From the NCBI GenBank assembly GCA_035510555.1, contig DATKGX010000033.1:1-63003 (forward strand): a stretch of 63,003 nt of DNA. The letters are read 5' to 3'. Positions 52,918-61,720 of this stretch are shown piece by piece (the stretch's first letter is position 1; the number at the start of each line of letters is the position of its first letter). The position numbers were made by a program, and so were the translations under genes. Source of the DNA: DATKGX01 sp035510555 (GTDB lineage Bacteria > Patescibacteriota > Microgenomatia > Levybacterales > UBA12049). The notes under the pieces are model-generated. The model was not told the origin of the DNA. It saw only the letters and a list, made by a program, of their open reading frames with translations, and made no database searches.

Positions 52918-54328
52918 TTATTAATTCCTTTCCGATTTTGTAAACATCTCCCGCACCCATGGTAATAATTATATAATTGTCATTAAAGTTTTTTTGCTCG
53001 AGGTATTTTATCACATCTTCAAGTCTAGCAATATATAAAACATCCTTTTGAATTTTTGCAACACTACTGGCTAACAGCTCTGAGGAAACCGTATTATCGG
53101 CGACTTCTCGCAAGGAAGGGAAAATATCTGTCAAAATTAATTCATTTGCAAAATTAAATGAAGATTTAAACTGTTCGAACAAACTTTTTGTTCTTGAATA
53201 CGTATGGGGCTGAAAAATACAAACAATTTTTTTGTTCGGATAAATTTTCCTAAAAGCTCCTAAAGTATTTTTTATTTCGGTTGGATGATGAGCGTAATCA
53301 TCGTATATTAATGCCCCCGATGCTGTTTTTCCTACAAATTCCGACCTTCTCTTCGTACCCTTAAATACGAGTAAGTCTCTTTTTATATTTTCTACAGATA
53401 ACCCCAATTCGAGACAAACCACAATTGCCGCAAGCGCATTTAAGGCATTGTATTCTCCGGCAATATTTAATGAGAACTCGCCGAGTAGTGTATCTTTCGC
53501 ACGCACCCAAAAAAAAGTTTTTTCGGGCGCTATGCTTACCTTTTGGAGATTAAAATCAGCGCTTTCAGAAAAACCGTAGGTAATTACTTTGCCTGTATAT
53601 TGCTTAATCATCTTTACTGTTTCCGGATCATCTATACCGGCTACCAGAACTCCCGATGACTTGATGTTTTTGGCAAAATTTAAAAACGCTTCTCTTAGCT
53701 GCTCCATTGAGGAGTAGAGGTCGGGATGGTCAAACTCAATATTGGTAATTACTCCAATTTGCGGATGTTGCCATAAGAATTTAGGCGTCTTATCATATTT
53801 TGGTTCTGTTGCATATTCGTCTGCTTCGGCCACAAAATACTTCCCTTTTCCAAAATGTCCGGACGAACCAAGTGAAGGAATATCACCCGTACCAATCAGG
53901 AAAGTCGGGTCTTGTTTATTCTCTTTAAGTATCGTTGCGATCATAGCCGAAGTGGTAGTTTTACCGTGAGAACCGGCCACCGAAATCCCCTCAAAAACAT
54001 CCTTCAACAGCTCTCCGTCCATAAATTTACCGACTGCTTGTCCTTGTGTCCAAACCGGAATCCCTAACTGCTTTGCTTTAATTACTTCGATGTTCTCAAA
54101 ACCACCATGAGCACCGGTAGTAATGAGAAGATCGCAAGCTAATAAATGCTCTTCGGAGAAACCTACCAAAGATTTTATTCCGGCTCTTTCTAATGGCGCG
54201 TCTGTAATGAATTCCTCGTCTAAATCGCAACCCGATACTTTAAAACCGGCCTCTTTGGCAATGATTGCCAGAGGCGTCATCCCTACCCCTTTTATGCCTA
54301 AAAAATGAATGTTTTTAATCTTATTCAT
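52910..54328 (-). CDS. murC: UDP-MurNAc:L-alanine ligase
   Basis: 472 aa, normal length, three domains. The N-terminal IKNIHFLGIKGVGMTPLA binds UDP; the ATP loop is VAGSHGKTTTSAMIATIL. FDHPDLYSS, GTKRRSEFVG and YDDYAHHPTEIKNTL are further MurC blocks. It starts 3 nt after the murE stop. Confidence 0.95.
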   Translation of the reverse strand: MNKIKNIHFLGIKGVGMTPLAIIAKEAGFKVSGCDLDEEFITDAPLERAGIKSLVGFSEEHLLACDLLITTGAHGGFENIEVIKAKQLGIPVWTQGQAVGKFMDGELLKDVFEGISVAGSHGKTTTSAMIATILKENKQDPTFLIGTGDIPSLGSSGHFGKGKYFVAEADEYATEPKYDKTPKFLWQHPQIGVITNIEFDHPDLYSSMEQLREAFLNFAKNIKSSGVLVAGIDDPETVKMIKQYTGKVITYGFSESADFNLQKVSIAPEKTFFWVRAKDTLLGEFSLNIAGEYNALNALAAIVVCLELGLSVENIKRDLLVFKGTKRRSEFVGKTASGALIYDDYAHHPTEIKNTLGAFRKIYPNKKIVCIFQPHTYSRTKSLFEQFKSSFNFANELILTDIFPSLREVADNTVSSELLASSVAKIQKDVLYIARLEDVIKYLEQKNFNDNYIIITMGAGDVYKIGKELINE

Positions 54329-54331
54329 TGC

Positions 54332-55525
54332 TTAAGTCTTAGCTCTTGCTTCCAAAGCCTCTTTAACCATTTCATATTCATCCCAAGGCTCTTCTCCCTT
54401 ACCATAATTCATGGAACCTTCTTGAGATTTACCGGTAATTAACACTAAGTCATCTTTTTTAGCCATTTGTACAGCAGCCTGAATTGCCTCTTTTCTATCG
54501 GGAATTCTTATAACCTCACATTTTCCTTTTTTTATACCAACTTCAATCTCTGCAATAATTGCGTTGACATCTTCCGTTCTTGGATCCTCGGCAGTTAAGA
54601 TAATAATGTCGCAGTACTCTGAAGAAATTTCCCCTAAAAACGGCCTTTTTAGTACGTCTCTTTCCCCGGCACTGCCGAAAACGTGAATTAAACTGCCCTT
54701 AACTGTTGGCCTTAATGCTTTAAGTATTTGTTCGGACGCATTTGATGTATGAGCAAAGTCAATCATTACGCTAAAATCTTCTTGATAGACATAATCTACT
54801 CTCCCAATTGGTTCACGAAAAGTCTGAAGAGCTTTTTTTATACTTTCATCGGTTATTCCTAAGGTTTTACACGCCGCAACTGAGGCTAAAACGTTATACT
54901 GATTGAACTCTCCCAATAAAGTATTCCCTTTAATATCAAACGTATTTTTATTGTAATCAGCGCTTTCGGAAAGTCCGTAAGTTATCCAATTCCCTTGTGT
55001 TTTTTGGCTTTTAACTTTTGACAGGAACATATACGAGCTATCGTCGCTATTAACAACGCATATTTTTGCTTTTTTTAATAGTTTAATCTTCGTTTCCAAA
55101 TAATTGTCATAAGTTTTATGGTAGTCCAGATGCTCATTGGTGACATTGGTTAAAACTCCCACTTTAATCGGGATTCCCACGATTCTGTTTTGGTCAATTG
55201 CGTGAGACGTAACTTCCAAAACAAAATATTCTGACTTCTTATTGCGGGCTTTTCTTAAAAATTTCTGCAGTGAAAATGAAGCCGGAGTAGTAACGTGAAA
55301 ACCGGTATCATAGGCTCGATTATCAATAACGGCCGATATACTTGAAATCATCGAGGCCTTCGCGCCTGAACTTTTTAAAATATGGTAAATCAAGTTAACA
55401 GTGGTTGTCTTTCCATCCGTTCCCGTTACGGCTATTACCTTCATGTCCCTTGCGGGGAAAAAGAAGAAAATATTAGCAAAAATAGCTACAAAAAAATGGT
55501 AAATATTTTTAATTCTTTGCCACAT
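54332..55525 (-). CDS. murE: MurE-type UDP-MurNAc-dipeptide ligase lacking domain 1
   Basis: 397 aa against about 490 usually. After a short hydrophobic lead (IYHFFVAIFANIFFFF) it goes directly into the ATP loop VIAVTGTDGKTTTVNLIYHIL, so the N-terminal uridine-binding domain is absent. VTTPASFSLQKFLRKA, LEVTSHAIDQNRI and TNEHLDYHKTYDNYLETK are MurE-like. The specificity segment reads AEDPRTED, keeping the Arg of the meso-Dap type DNPR motif; the true substrate needs testing. TATAAT at 55532-55537 lies 6 nt before the ATG. Confidence 0.88.
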   Translation of the reverse strand: MWQRIKNIYHFFVAIFANIFFFFPARDMKVIAVTGTDGKTTTVNLIYHILKSSGAKASMISSISAVIDNRAYDTGFHVTTPASFSLQKFLRKARNKKSEYFVLEVTSHAIDQNRIVGIPIKVGVLTNVTNEHLDYHKTYDNYLETKIKLLKKAKICVVNSDDSSYMFLSKVKSQKTQGNWITYGLSESADYNKNTFDIKGNTLLGEFNQYNVLASVAACKTLGITDESIKKALQTFREPIGRVDYVYQEDFSVMIDFAHTSNASEQILKALRPTVKGSLIHVFGSAGERDVLKRPFLGEISSEYCDIIILTAEDPRTEDVNAIIAEIEVGIKKGKCEVIRIPDRKEAIQAAVQMAKKDDLVLITGKSQEGSMNYGKGEEPWDEYEMVKEALEARAKT

Positions 55526-55531
55526 CGCTAT

Positions 55532-55572
55532 ATTATACCCTTTATTTAACCCATTCTCTAGTTTAGTATAAT
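55532..55572. promoter_or_regulatory. divergent pair of leaderless promoters
   Basis: Two TATAAT boxes face apart: 55532-55537 on the minus strand (6 nt before the murE ATG) and 55567-55572 on the plus strand (6 nt before the DUF192 GTG at 55579). The -35 regions are weak. Confidence 0.6.
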
Positions 55573-55578
55573 AGAAAA

Positions 55579-55899
55579 GTGATCCGAAACCTTACTCAAA
55601 ACACTATTCTTGCTAAACAATACTCATTTAAAAAAGGATTTGGGAAAATAAAAGGGCTTTTAGGGAAAAATGAGGCTGAAGCGATCGTTTTCAAGACGAG
55701 ATTCGGTATCCATACTTTCTTTTTAAACTTTCCGATTGATTTACTTATTCTAGACGATAAAGGAATGATTAAGCTGGCTAAAACTGTTAAGCCGAATCGA
55801 ATTGTCTTCTGGAACATAAGATTTAAAACTGTCATTGAACTTCCCTTTAACACTCTTCGCCAGACCAAAACAAAGGTTGGCGACGCTATAACTTTATGA
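55579..55899 (+). CDS. DUF192-family protein
   Basis: 106 aa. The family pattern is clear: FKKGFGKIKGLLGKNEAE, IHTFFLNFPIDLLILDDKGMIKLAKTVKPNRI, ELPFNTLR and the closing GDAITL. Most DUF192 proteins are exported, but no signal peptide is seen here. It is the only plus-strand gene inside the dcw cluster and separates ftsI from murE. The GTG start is set by TATAAT 6 nt upstream. Function unknown. Confidence 0.75.
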   Translation: MIRNLTQNTILAKQYSFKKGFGKIKGLLGKNEAEAIVFKTRFGIHTFFLNFPIDLLILDDKGMIKLAKTVKPNRIVFWNIRFKTVIELPFNTLRQTKTKVGDAITL

Positions 55900-55904
55900 T
55901 TTCT

Positions 55905-57587
55905 TTAATTTCCTTCCGGCGGTATCCCATAATAGCGTAAGAGCGACTGTGCAATGTCAAAAAAGATGGGCGCGGCGGTGTCCGCCCCATAAATTGAGGC
56001 TGTTGGCCTGTTTAGAATAACCAGCATCACGAATTTTGGGTTGTCGGATGGTGCAAACCCAACAAAAGAAGCAATTGTTTGAGTAGGATCATAATGACCG
56101 CTCACCGGAATAGAAGCCGTTCCCGTCTTTCCGGCTATACTGTAGCCCTTTAAGCGAGCCCAGGAAGCCTCCCCTTTATTGACTGCATTAACCATGATTT
56201 GAGTCATTACTTTGGCCGTTTCAGCGTTAATTGGCGCATCTAATGCTTTAGGCTGAATCTGCGTCGTATTTCCATCGGCATCTCGAACAGCCGCCACAAC
56301 TTGAGGCTCCATTCTAATTCCTTCATTGGCTATAGCGGCTGTAGCATCTAAAAGCTCTATTGGCGTTATCGATATTCCCTGGCCAAAGCCGGTTGTGGCT
56401 AAATCTACCGCATACCACTGGCTTTTGGGCTTAAGCGAAGCCGAAACTTCCCCTTGTAAATCAATATTTGTGCTATCGCCTATTCCAAACTTACCCAAAT
56501 AATTGATCATTCCGTCTAGTCCTAGCTTTTGCGTGACAAAAACCATTCCGGTATTATCGGAGTGTTGGATTACATCAATCATATTTGTATTTGGAAAATA
56601 CTTATTGTCCCAGGTTTCCAGTTGGTAACCCCCCACAGATACGGGGCCGGCACAAGCATTACACTTTGTATCCGGTGTTACCAACTTTGCGTCTAAAGCC
56701 CCCGACATCACCAAAGGCTTAAAAGTCGAGCCGGGTTCGTATAAATCGGAAATAAAAGGATTTTTATACAAATCGTTCGTATAATCTTGATAGCTCCTCG
56801 GGTCGAAATTAGGATAGGCTGCCATCGCCAGAATTGCGCCGGTCTGAGGATTCATTATTCCTACCATTCCCGAGGTTGCTCCATATTGTTCTACTCCATC
56901 TTTAAGTTTTTGTTCAACCAGAAATTGAATTGAACGGTCAATATTTAAGATTAAATTCGCTCCATCGGTTTCGCCCGAAGATTGGTTCATTTCTGCCAAA
57001 ATCGGCCTCCCAAACGCATCATGTACTTCAACCGCTTGTCCTGCTTTACCGCTTAAAAGCCGGTCGTAAAACCCTTCCAAACCAAAGTAACCTTTATCAT
57101 TACCAGCACTATCTTTACCGACAAAGCCCAACAGCTGGGCAGCCATCGAAGCTTCCGGATAAAATCTCTGGTACTGATTGTCAAAACCAACTCCAGGCAA
57201 ATTTATGCTCTCCAGTTGTTGTTTGGTTTTTACGTCAACGCCGGATTGTATTGGCACCCAGAATTTATCAAGCGCAAGACTAGCGCTAACCGAAGCAATA
57301 TCTAATTTTAGCGTTGAAGCAAGAATTGTGGAAACTGCTTCCTTATTTTGTATTTCTTTGGGGTTGGCAAAAACCAGATATGAAAGCTTATTGGCGGCAA
57401 TTGGAAATCCATCCGAAGTCTCAATTTCACCTCTTTGCGGAGTAAGTGTGAGCGTCGTTCCGTATTGTTGTTGACCAAGTAGGGATAGTTCTTGGGCTTT
57501 AACTACCTGCCAGTAAAAAAGTCTTGCGACGACAAGAAGAAATAAGCATACTAGCCCCAAAAATACGAAGCGATATCTCCATGTCAT
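55905..57587 (-). CDS. ftsI: septal class B penicillin-binding protein (FtsI/PBP2x-like)
   Basis: 560 aa transpeptidase. One N-terminal membrane anchor (about 7-27), a dimerisation/pedestal domain (TPQRGEIETSDGFPIAAN), then the transpeptidase domain with SxxK in EPGSTFKPL, SxN in HSDNTG and KTG in IAGKTGTAS. No PASTA domains at the C-terminus. Overlaps ftsL by 4 nt. Confidence 0.93.
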   Translation of the reverse strand: MTWRYRFVFLGLVCLFLLVVARLFYWQVVKAQELSLLGQQQYGTTLTLTPQRGEIETSDGFPIAANKLSYLVFANPKEIQNKEAVSTILASTLKLDIASVSASLALDKFWVPIQSGVDVKTKQQLESINLPGVGFDNQYQRFYPEASMAAQLLGFVGKDSAGNDKGYFGLEGFYDRLLSGKAGQAVEVHDAFGRPILAEMNQSSGETDGANLILNIDRSIQFLVEQKLKDGVEQYGATSGMVGIMNPQTGAILAMAAYPNFDPRSYQDYTNDLYKNPFISDLYEPGSTFKPLVMSGALDAKLVTPDTKCNACAGPVSVGGYQLETWDNKYFPNTNMIDVIQHSDNTGMVFVTQKLGLDGMINYLGKFGIGDSTNIDLQGEVSASLKPKSQWYAVDLATTGFGQGISITPIELLDATAAIANEGIRMEPQVVAAVRDADGNTTQIQPKALDAPINAETAKVMTQIMVNAVNKGEASWARLKGYSIAGKTGTASIPVSGHYDPTQTIASFVGFAPSDNPKFVMLVILNRPTASIYGADTAAPIFFDIAQSLLRYYGIPPEGN

Positions 57588-57883
57588 TGTTTATAAGCAA
57601 CCGGCACTTGACCGTTTAAGACAAAGTCGGTTTTTTGCTCAATATATCCATCTTTTAAGGCCTCGTCGGCAATATTAGTTAACGAAGATTTTGTATACAG
57701 ATTTTCGGCCAATTGAATATTTTCCATTTTATAACTATTGCTTTGTTCTTGAATCTGCCCCAAGAGTACTCCCGACGTCGCTACTTGATTAGAGATGTAA
57801 ATTCTAACTATCGACAACCCAAAAACTATTAACGTTAAGATTCCGATTGATAAAATCGCCTTTTTCATATTAATTCCTTTCAA
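57584..57883 (-). CDS. ftsL: FtsL-like division protein
   Basis: 99 aa. Basic N-terminus, one membrane helix (about 9-31), then a coiled-coil stretch (LLGQIQEQSNSYKMENIQLAENLYTKSSLTNIADEA). Sequence conservation is low, but topology, size and position between rsmH and ftsI fit FtsL. Overlaps rsmH by 14 nt. Confidence 0.75.
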   Translation of the reverse strand: MKGINMKKAILSIGILTLIVFGLSIVRIYISNQVATSGVLLGQIQEQSNSYKMENIQLAENLYTKSSLTNIADEALKDGYIEQKTDFVLNGQVPVAYKQ

Positions 57884-58778
57884 AAACCCTTAATTTTGCG
57901 CTTCTCGAACGGGAATTCTGCTCTTTTTCTTTCTCTCCCGCTTCAATTGGCTTTTCGGTAATTATTTGCCCCAAACCCTTCTCGGCAAAACCTTTGAAGA
58001 TCTTTTTTACTATTCCGTCCTCCAAAGAATGAAAGCTAATTACCGCGATTCTTCCTTTTTCTTCCAAAAGCTCAAGTGCTTGCGGCAACGTGTTTTCGAT
58101 ATTTTCGAGTTCATTATTTACCGCCATCCGCAAAGCTTGAAATACCTTTTGGTTGATTTTATTTTTCGTAAAATCCGAAACTTCCCCCGTAATCCCATAG
58201 GCCTTGGCAACCACATCTGCCAATTCTTGGGTCGTCTGTATTGCCTTTATTTTACGGGCGCCGACAATACTACTAGAAACGGTCCGAGCACGATGCTCTT
58301 GACCAAGTTTATTAAATAAATCATAAAGTTCTCCTTTCCCTAAAAGATTAACCAGAGTTTCCGCTGTCACCGCTTCCTCTTTATCCATACGCATATCCAG
58401 CGGTCCCTCTCTTAAAAAACTGAATCCTCTTTCGGCTGAATCTACTTGATGAGAAGAAACTCCTAAGTCAAATAGAACTGCGCTAACCCGATTAAAATTA
58501 TTTAAATGTGCAATTTCTCCTAAATCCTTAAAATTCCCCTTCGTTAAAACCAATTCGTGATTCGTGATTCGTGATTCTTGATTCGAGCGAACATATTCTA
58601 AAGCGTCCTGATCGACATCAATCCCCAAGACTCTAGCCCCTTTTTCCAAAAGCGCCTTGGTGTGTCCGCCACCGCCGATTGTCGCATCTATGTATTTCTT
58701 GCCTAATTGAACTTTTACAAGTTCAATTACTTCTTTTAAAAGTACCGGCGTATGATAATTATTCATCACGCTTTTCAC
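57870..58778 (-). CDS. rsmH: 16S rRNA (cytosine-1402 N4) methyltransferase
   Basis: 302 aa. YHTPVLLKEVIELV and YIDATIGGGGHTKALLEKGARVLGIDVDQDALEYV give the SAM site. VLFDLGVSSHQVDSAERGFSFLREGPLDMRMD and the C-terminal VISFHSLEDGIVKKIFK are typical RsmH blocks. Start codon is close to 58778; the ATG at 58766 (MNNYHTP) is an equally good start. Overlaps mraZ. Confidence 0.95.
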   Translation of the reverse strand: MKSVMNNYHTPVLLKEVIELVKVQLGKKYIDATIGGGGHTKALLEKGARVLGIDVDQDALEYVRSNQESRITNHELVLTKGNFKDLGEIAHLNNFNRVSAVLFDLGVSSHQVDSAERGFSFLREGPLDMRMDKEEAVTAETLVNLLGKGELYDLFNKLGQEHRARTVSSSIVGARKIKAIQTTQELADVVAKAYGITGEVSDFTKNKINQKVFQALRMAVNNELENIENTLPQALELLEEKGRIAVISFHSLEDGIVKKIFKGFAEKGLGQIITEKPIEAGEKEKEQNSRSRSAKLRVFERN

Positions 58779-59205
58779 CCTCTTTTTTAATGAGCCGCTT
58801 TGAAATCGAATCGATATTTTTCTCTAAACCTTTTCGATACAAAAGCCACTTCTTTTTGTCCCAAATTTCAACGTACCGGGATAATCCTATGAAGACGACA
58901 TCATCTTCAACTCCCGCAAATTCTCTAAGATAAGCTGGTAATACAAACCTGCCTTTACCATCGAGCTCAATCCCTGATGCTCCTCCAAGTAAGAATCTTT
59001 GAGTTTCTCGAGTTTCTGACTCAATAAACGGTCTGCCCTCGGTTCCCTCAAGGAGAGCTCTCCAATTTTCTTCTGATACGACGATGAGCGAGTTCTCATA
59101 ACCTAAAGTAATAATTAACTTATCTCCCAAAACTTCCCTGAATTTCTTTGGAAATGCTGTTCTACCTTTTGCGTCAACTTTTCCATCATATTGCCCTAGT
59201 AACAT
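58759..59205 (-). CDS. mraZ: transcriptional regulator MraZ
   Basis: 148 aa, two AbrB-like repeats each with a DxKGR motif (YDGKVDAKGRTAFPKKFR and GIELDGKGRFVLPAYLR). It is a dcw-operon repressor that binds upstream repeats. ATG 59205 (MLLGQYDGK) matches the family start. A longer reading from 59274 is rejected because it would translate across the promoter and MraZ boxes. Confidence 0.93.
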   Translation of the reverse strand: MLLGQYDGKVDAKGRTAFPKKFREVLGDKLIITLGYENSLIVVSEENWRALLEGTEGRPFIESETRETQRFLLGGASGIELDGKGRFVLPAYLREFAGVEDDVVFIGLSRYVEIWDKKKWLLYRKGLEKNIDSISKRLIKKEGEKRDE

Positions 59206-59222
59206 AACCTGCCTTTCTGTGT

Positions 59223-59284
59223 CCCACCTTTTCCCACTGTGGACCACTTTATTCCATTCTGCAGCAGTTTTCACGGAGTGTCAA
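59223..59284 (-). promoter_or_regulatory. dcw promoter with MraZ boxes
   Basis: Minus strand: TTGACA (59279-59284), 17-nt spacer, CAGAAT (59256-59261). Then GTGGT (59243-59247), GTGGG (59233-59237) and GTGGG (59223-59227) at exact 10-nt period, with a weaker ATGGA at 59253-59257 on the same period. These match known MraZ-binding repeats (TGGGN at about one helical turn) and lie over the expected transcription start, so MraZ should repress its own operon. Confidence 0.8.
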
Positions 59285-59316
59285 GAGGCAAAGGGGGTGC
59301 TTTAGTGTCTAGAACA

Positions 59317-59343
59317 AAAAAAATCACTAGATTTAGTGATTTT
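59317..59343 (-). terminator. intrinsic terminator before the dcw promoter
   Basis: AAATCACTA / TAGTGATTT stem with a 4-nt loop and a T-run of at least eight on the minus strand. It separates the upstream anchored-protein gene from the dcw operon. On the plus strand it could work weakly too. Confidence 0.75.
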
Positions 59344-59364
59344 GCTTGCTCCGTGAAAATAAAT

Positions 59365-59853
59365 TTATTGCGCGGCTGGGGTTAGTTGAACTTGATAGAC
59401 TTTCCCATCGGTTTTAGTTACTTTTACAATTAATTGAACTTGGGTAATGCCGGAATCATAATGGCAAACGTCCGAGCAGGTTCCAAACACCATTTTCTGC
59501 GTAATTGTTTGCCCCGGAGTTTTAACGTCAACGTGGCCGATGGTTCCTCTGGGAATGCTTTGTCCGGAAACTTCTGCATTATAAGAAAGCTGATAATCAA
59601 CCGATGTAATGTCGCTGGTTTTGGTAATAGTCAGGGTCGCAGTTTGCATATTGGCGGCCTCAACCAGAGTTAAACCAATATCCCCAGGCTGTAATGACAG
59701 AACGGGAACTTCGGTCGGAGCGGCATTTTGAGCAGTCTGGGTTGAACTTGAACCTTTAGTCAGCATCACAACTCCAACTACGACCAAAACCAAAGCTAAA
59801 ACCGCAACTCCGGCGGCTACTAAAACTCTTTTGTCTTTTAAATATTTCTCCAC
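59365..59853 (-). CDS. membrane-anchored extracellular protein
   Basis: 162 aa from GTG 59853. Short basic start (EKYLKDKR), one helix (VLVAAGVAVLALVLVVVGVVML), a Ser/Thr linker, then a beta-rich domain with two Cys in GTCSDVCHYD that may form a disulphide or bind metal. The region resembles cohesin/fibronectin-like small domains (LQPGDIGLTLVEAANMQTATLTI), but no family is certain. TTGACA (59884-59889), 17 nt, TATGCT (59861-59866), 7 nt set the GTG start; earlier in-frame starts fall in the promoter. Confidence 0.6.
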   Translation of the reverse strand: MEKYLKDKRVLVAAGVAVLALVLVVVGVVMLTKGSSSTQTAQNAAPTEVPVLSLQPGDIGLTLVEAANMQTATLTITKTSDITSVDYQLSYNAEVSGQSIPRGTIGHVDVKTPGQTITQKMVFGTCSDVCHYDSGITQVQLIVKVTKTDGKVYQVQLTPAAQ

Positions 59854-59860
59854 TAAAATT

Positions 59861-59889
59861 AGCATAAACAAAACTAATCTTGATGTCAA
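59861..59889 (-). promoter_or_regulatory. sigma70-type leaderless promoter
   Basis: Minus strand TTGACA (59884-59889), 17-nt spacer, TATGCT (59861-59866), 7 nt, GTG 59853. Confidence 0.65.
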
Positions 59890-59904
59890 GAGTCCGAAGA
59901 TTTA

Positions 59905-60321
59905 CTAAGGTCTTGGATATTTTATACGATGAGGAACGGGCGCCGCACCCTCCAGAAGAGTCACCATCCTTGGATCACTGCGGGAAATTCCTATTTTTTC
60001 TGCTATAGCGAAAACCGTAGGTATTGAGGTTCGCGCTTTTCCTCTCTCGATTAAACTTACGGTTGCTCTTGATATGCCTACTAATTGCGCTAGTTGGCTT
60101 TGCGATAATCCCAAACATTCCCTTTCTTGTTTTATTATCGCTCCTTTATCCATAAGTTTTGGGTTAATTACTCCTACCTGTTCTAGAAGAATCGATTTTA
60201 CGCTATTTGGCTCACCGCCACTAACAATTCCTGCAATTCCCACAACCTCTTTTGTTAATTGAGCTGCTGCTACTGCATCAGGTAAATTAACTTCTAATGT
60301 TAGTCTATATTCTGGGCTCAT
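59905..60321 (-). CDS. XRE-family helix-turn-helix regulator
   Basis: 138 aa. The N-terminal 60 residues form a small alpha/beta part (EYRLTLEVNLPDAVAAAQLTKEV). Residues about 62-115 are a Cro/CI-type HTH: KQERECLGLSQSQLAQLVGISRATVSLIERGKARTSIPTVFAIAEKIGI. Polar Pro-rich tail. TTGAAT, 17 nt, TAGAAT, 8 nt precede the ATG. Targets unknown. Confidence 0.75.
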   Translation of the reverse strand: MSPEYRLTLEVNLPDAVAAAQLTKEVVGIAGIVSGGEPNSVKSILLEQVGVINPKLMDKGAIIKQERECLGLSQSQLAQLVGISRATVSLIERGKARTSIPTVFAIAEKIGISRSDPRMVTLLEGAAPVPHRIKYPRP

Positions 60322-60382
60322 GAAATAAGATTCTAACAGATTATAGGCTTAGATTCAATAGGTTAAGGGGGAGATTATAATC

Positions 60383-61693
60383 TTAGCTGTGATTATTTAC
60401 TTTGTCGTTATAGTAGGCGGGAAAACCGCTGATTGAGATTCTATCTTGTTTACCTGTATCACGGTTTCTAACTGTGACCGTGTCGTCTTCCAGAGTTTGG
60501 AAATCAACTGTTATACAAAATGGCGTGCCGATTTCATCCTGGGCAAAATAGCGTTTGCCGATGTTTCCCCTGTCGTCCCACGCCACCATCATATTTTGCC
60601 TTAAATCTTCGTACATTGCGCGGGCTTTATCGACCAACTCTTTTTTATTGGCCAAAAGCGGAAAAACCGCCACTTTATATGGCGCCAGTTTAGGATTAAG
60701 CTTGAGAAAAACTCTTTTTTCATCTTCTCTGTAAGCATCGAGTAAAAATGCTAACATTGCCCGGCCGACACCGACCGACGGCTCAATTACGTAAGGGATG
60801 AACTTCTTCTTAGTTTCTTCGTCAAAATACGAAAGGTCCCTCCCCGAAGCTTTTTGATGAACGGATAAATCGTAATCACCGCGATTAGCGATTCCTTCAA
60901 GCTCGGCAAAGCCCATAAACGGCCAGTTATACCAAATTTCGGTTGTGCCTTTGGAATAATGCGCCAAATCTTTCTTATCCAATTCTTCTTTTTTGAGGTT
61001 TTTTGGATCAATTCCCAAATTAATGTACCAATCAAATCTTTTTTCAATCCAATCTTTATGCGCTTTGGAGGCATCGTCCGGCTTGACAAAATACTCCAGC
61101 TCCATCATCTCAAACTCCCGCACTCGGAATAAGAAATTGCCGGTGGTAATTTCGTTTCGAAAGCCCTTGCCGATCTGCGCAATTCCAAAAGGCACTCTCA
61201 CTCTGGTACTTTCCAAAACGCTTTTGTAATTAATGAAAATCCCCTGTGCCGTTTCCGGACGAAGATAGGTTTTATTGTCCTCGTTGTCAACCGGTCCGAC
61301 ATAGGTTTTAAACATCAGGTTAAAAGCTTTAACATCCGTCCATTCGTTTTTGCCTTCGTGAAGCTTAACGTGCTCTTCGATCTCTTTTTTATTGTCAGCT
61401 CTAAATCTGGCGTGACAGACTTTGCATTCGATTAAAGGATCCGTAAAAGAAGAGATATGGCCTGAGGCTTCCCAGACCTTGGCGTTTAAAACGATTGAAG
61501 AATCAATTCCGACAATATTGTCATTCTTAAGAACCATCGAGTTCCACCATTCATTCTTGAGGTTGTTTGAAAGCAAGACTCCTGCCGGACCTAAGTCCCA
61601 TGTGCCGTTTAAACCGCCGTATAATTCACTCCCCGGAAAAATAAAACCGCGGCGCTTGCAAAGCGCTACCAATTTATCCATGAGATTCTCCAT
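60383..61693 (-). CDS. glyS: glycyl-tRNA synthetase (alpha2 dimer type)
   Basis: 436 aa class II synthetase. YGGLNGTWDLGPAGVLLSNNL, the zinc-type insert CKVCHARF, motif 2 GKGFRNEIT...FRVREFEMMELEYF and motif 3 EPSVGVGRAMLAFLLDAY are present; anticodon domain about 330-436. Begins MENLMDKL; TATTAT (61700-61705) lies 6 nt before the ATG. Confidence 0.95.
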   Translation of the reverse strand: MENLMDKLVALCKRRGFIFPGSELYGGLNGTWDLGPAGVLLSNNLKNEWWNSMVLKNDNIVGIDSSIVLNAKVWEASGHISSFTDPLIECKVCHARFRADNKKEIEEHVKLHEGKNEWTDVKAFNLMFKTYVGPVDNEDNKTYLRPETAQGIFINYKSVLESTRVRVPFGIAQIGKGFRNEITTGNFLFRVREFEMMELEYFVKPDDASKAHKDWIEKRFDWYINLGIDPKNLKKEELDKKDLAHYSKGTTEIWYNWPFMGFAELEGIANRGDYDLSVHQKASGRDLSYFDEETKKKFIPYVIEPSVGVGRAMLAFLLDAYREDEKRVFLKLNPKLAPYKVAVFPLLANKKELVDKARAMYEDLRQNMMVAWDDRGNIGKRYFAQDEIGTPFCITVDFQTLEDDTVTVRNRDTGKQDRISISGFPAYYNDKVNNHS

Positions 61694-61720
61694 AAAGCAA
61701 TAATAGCAAAAAAGTGGCAG

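Noticed and set aside
59206..59274. Longer mraZ reading with 23 extra N-terminal residues
   Set aside because: These codons cover the MraZ boxes and the region just after the -10; family members begin at the MLLGQYDGK position.
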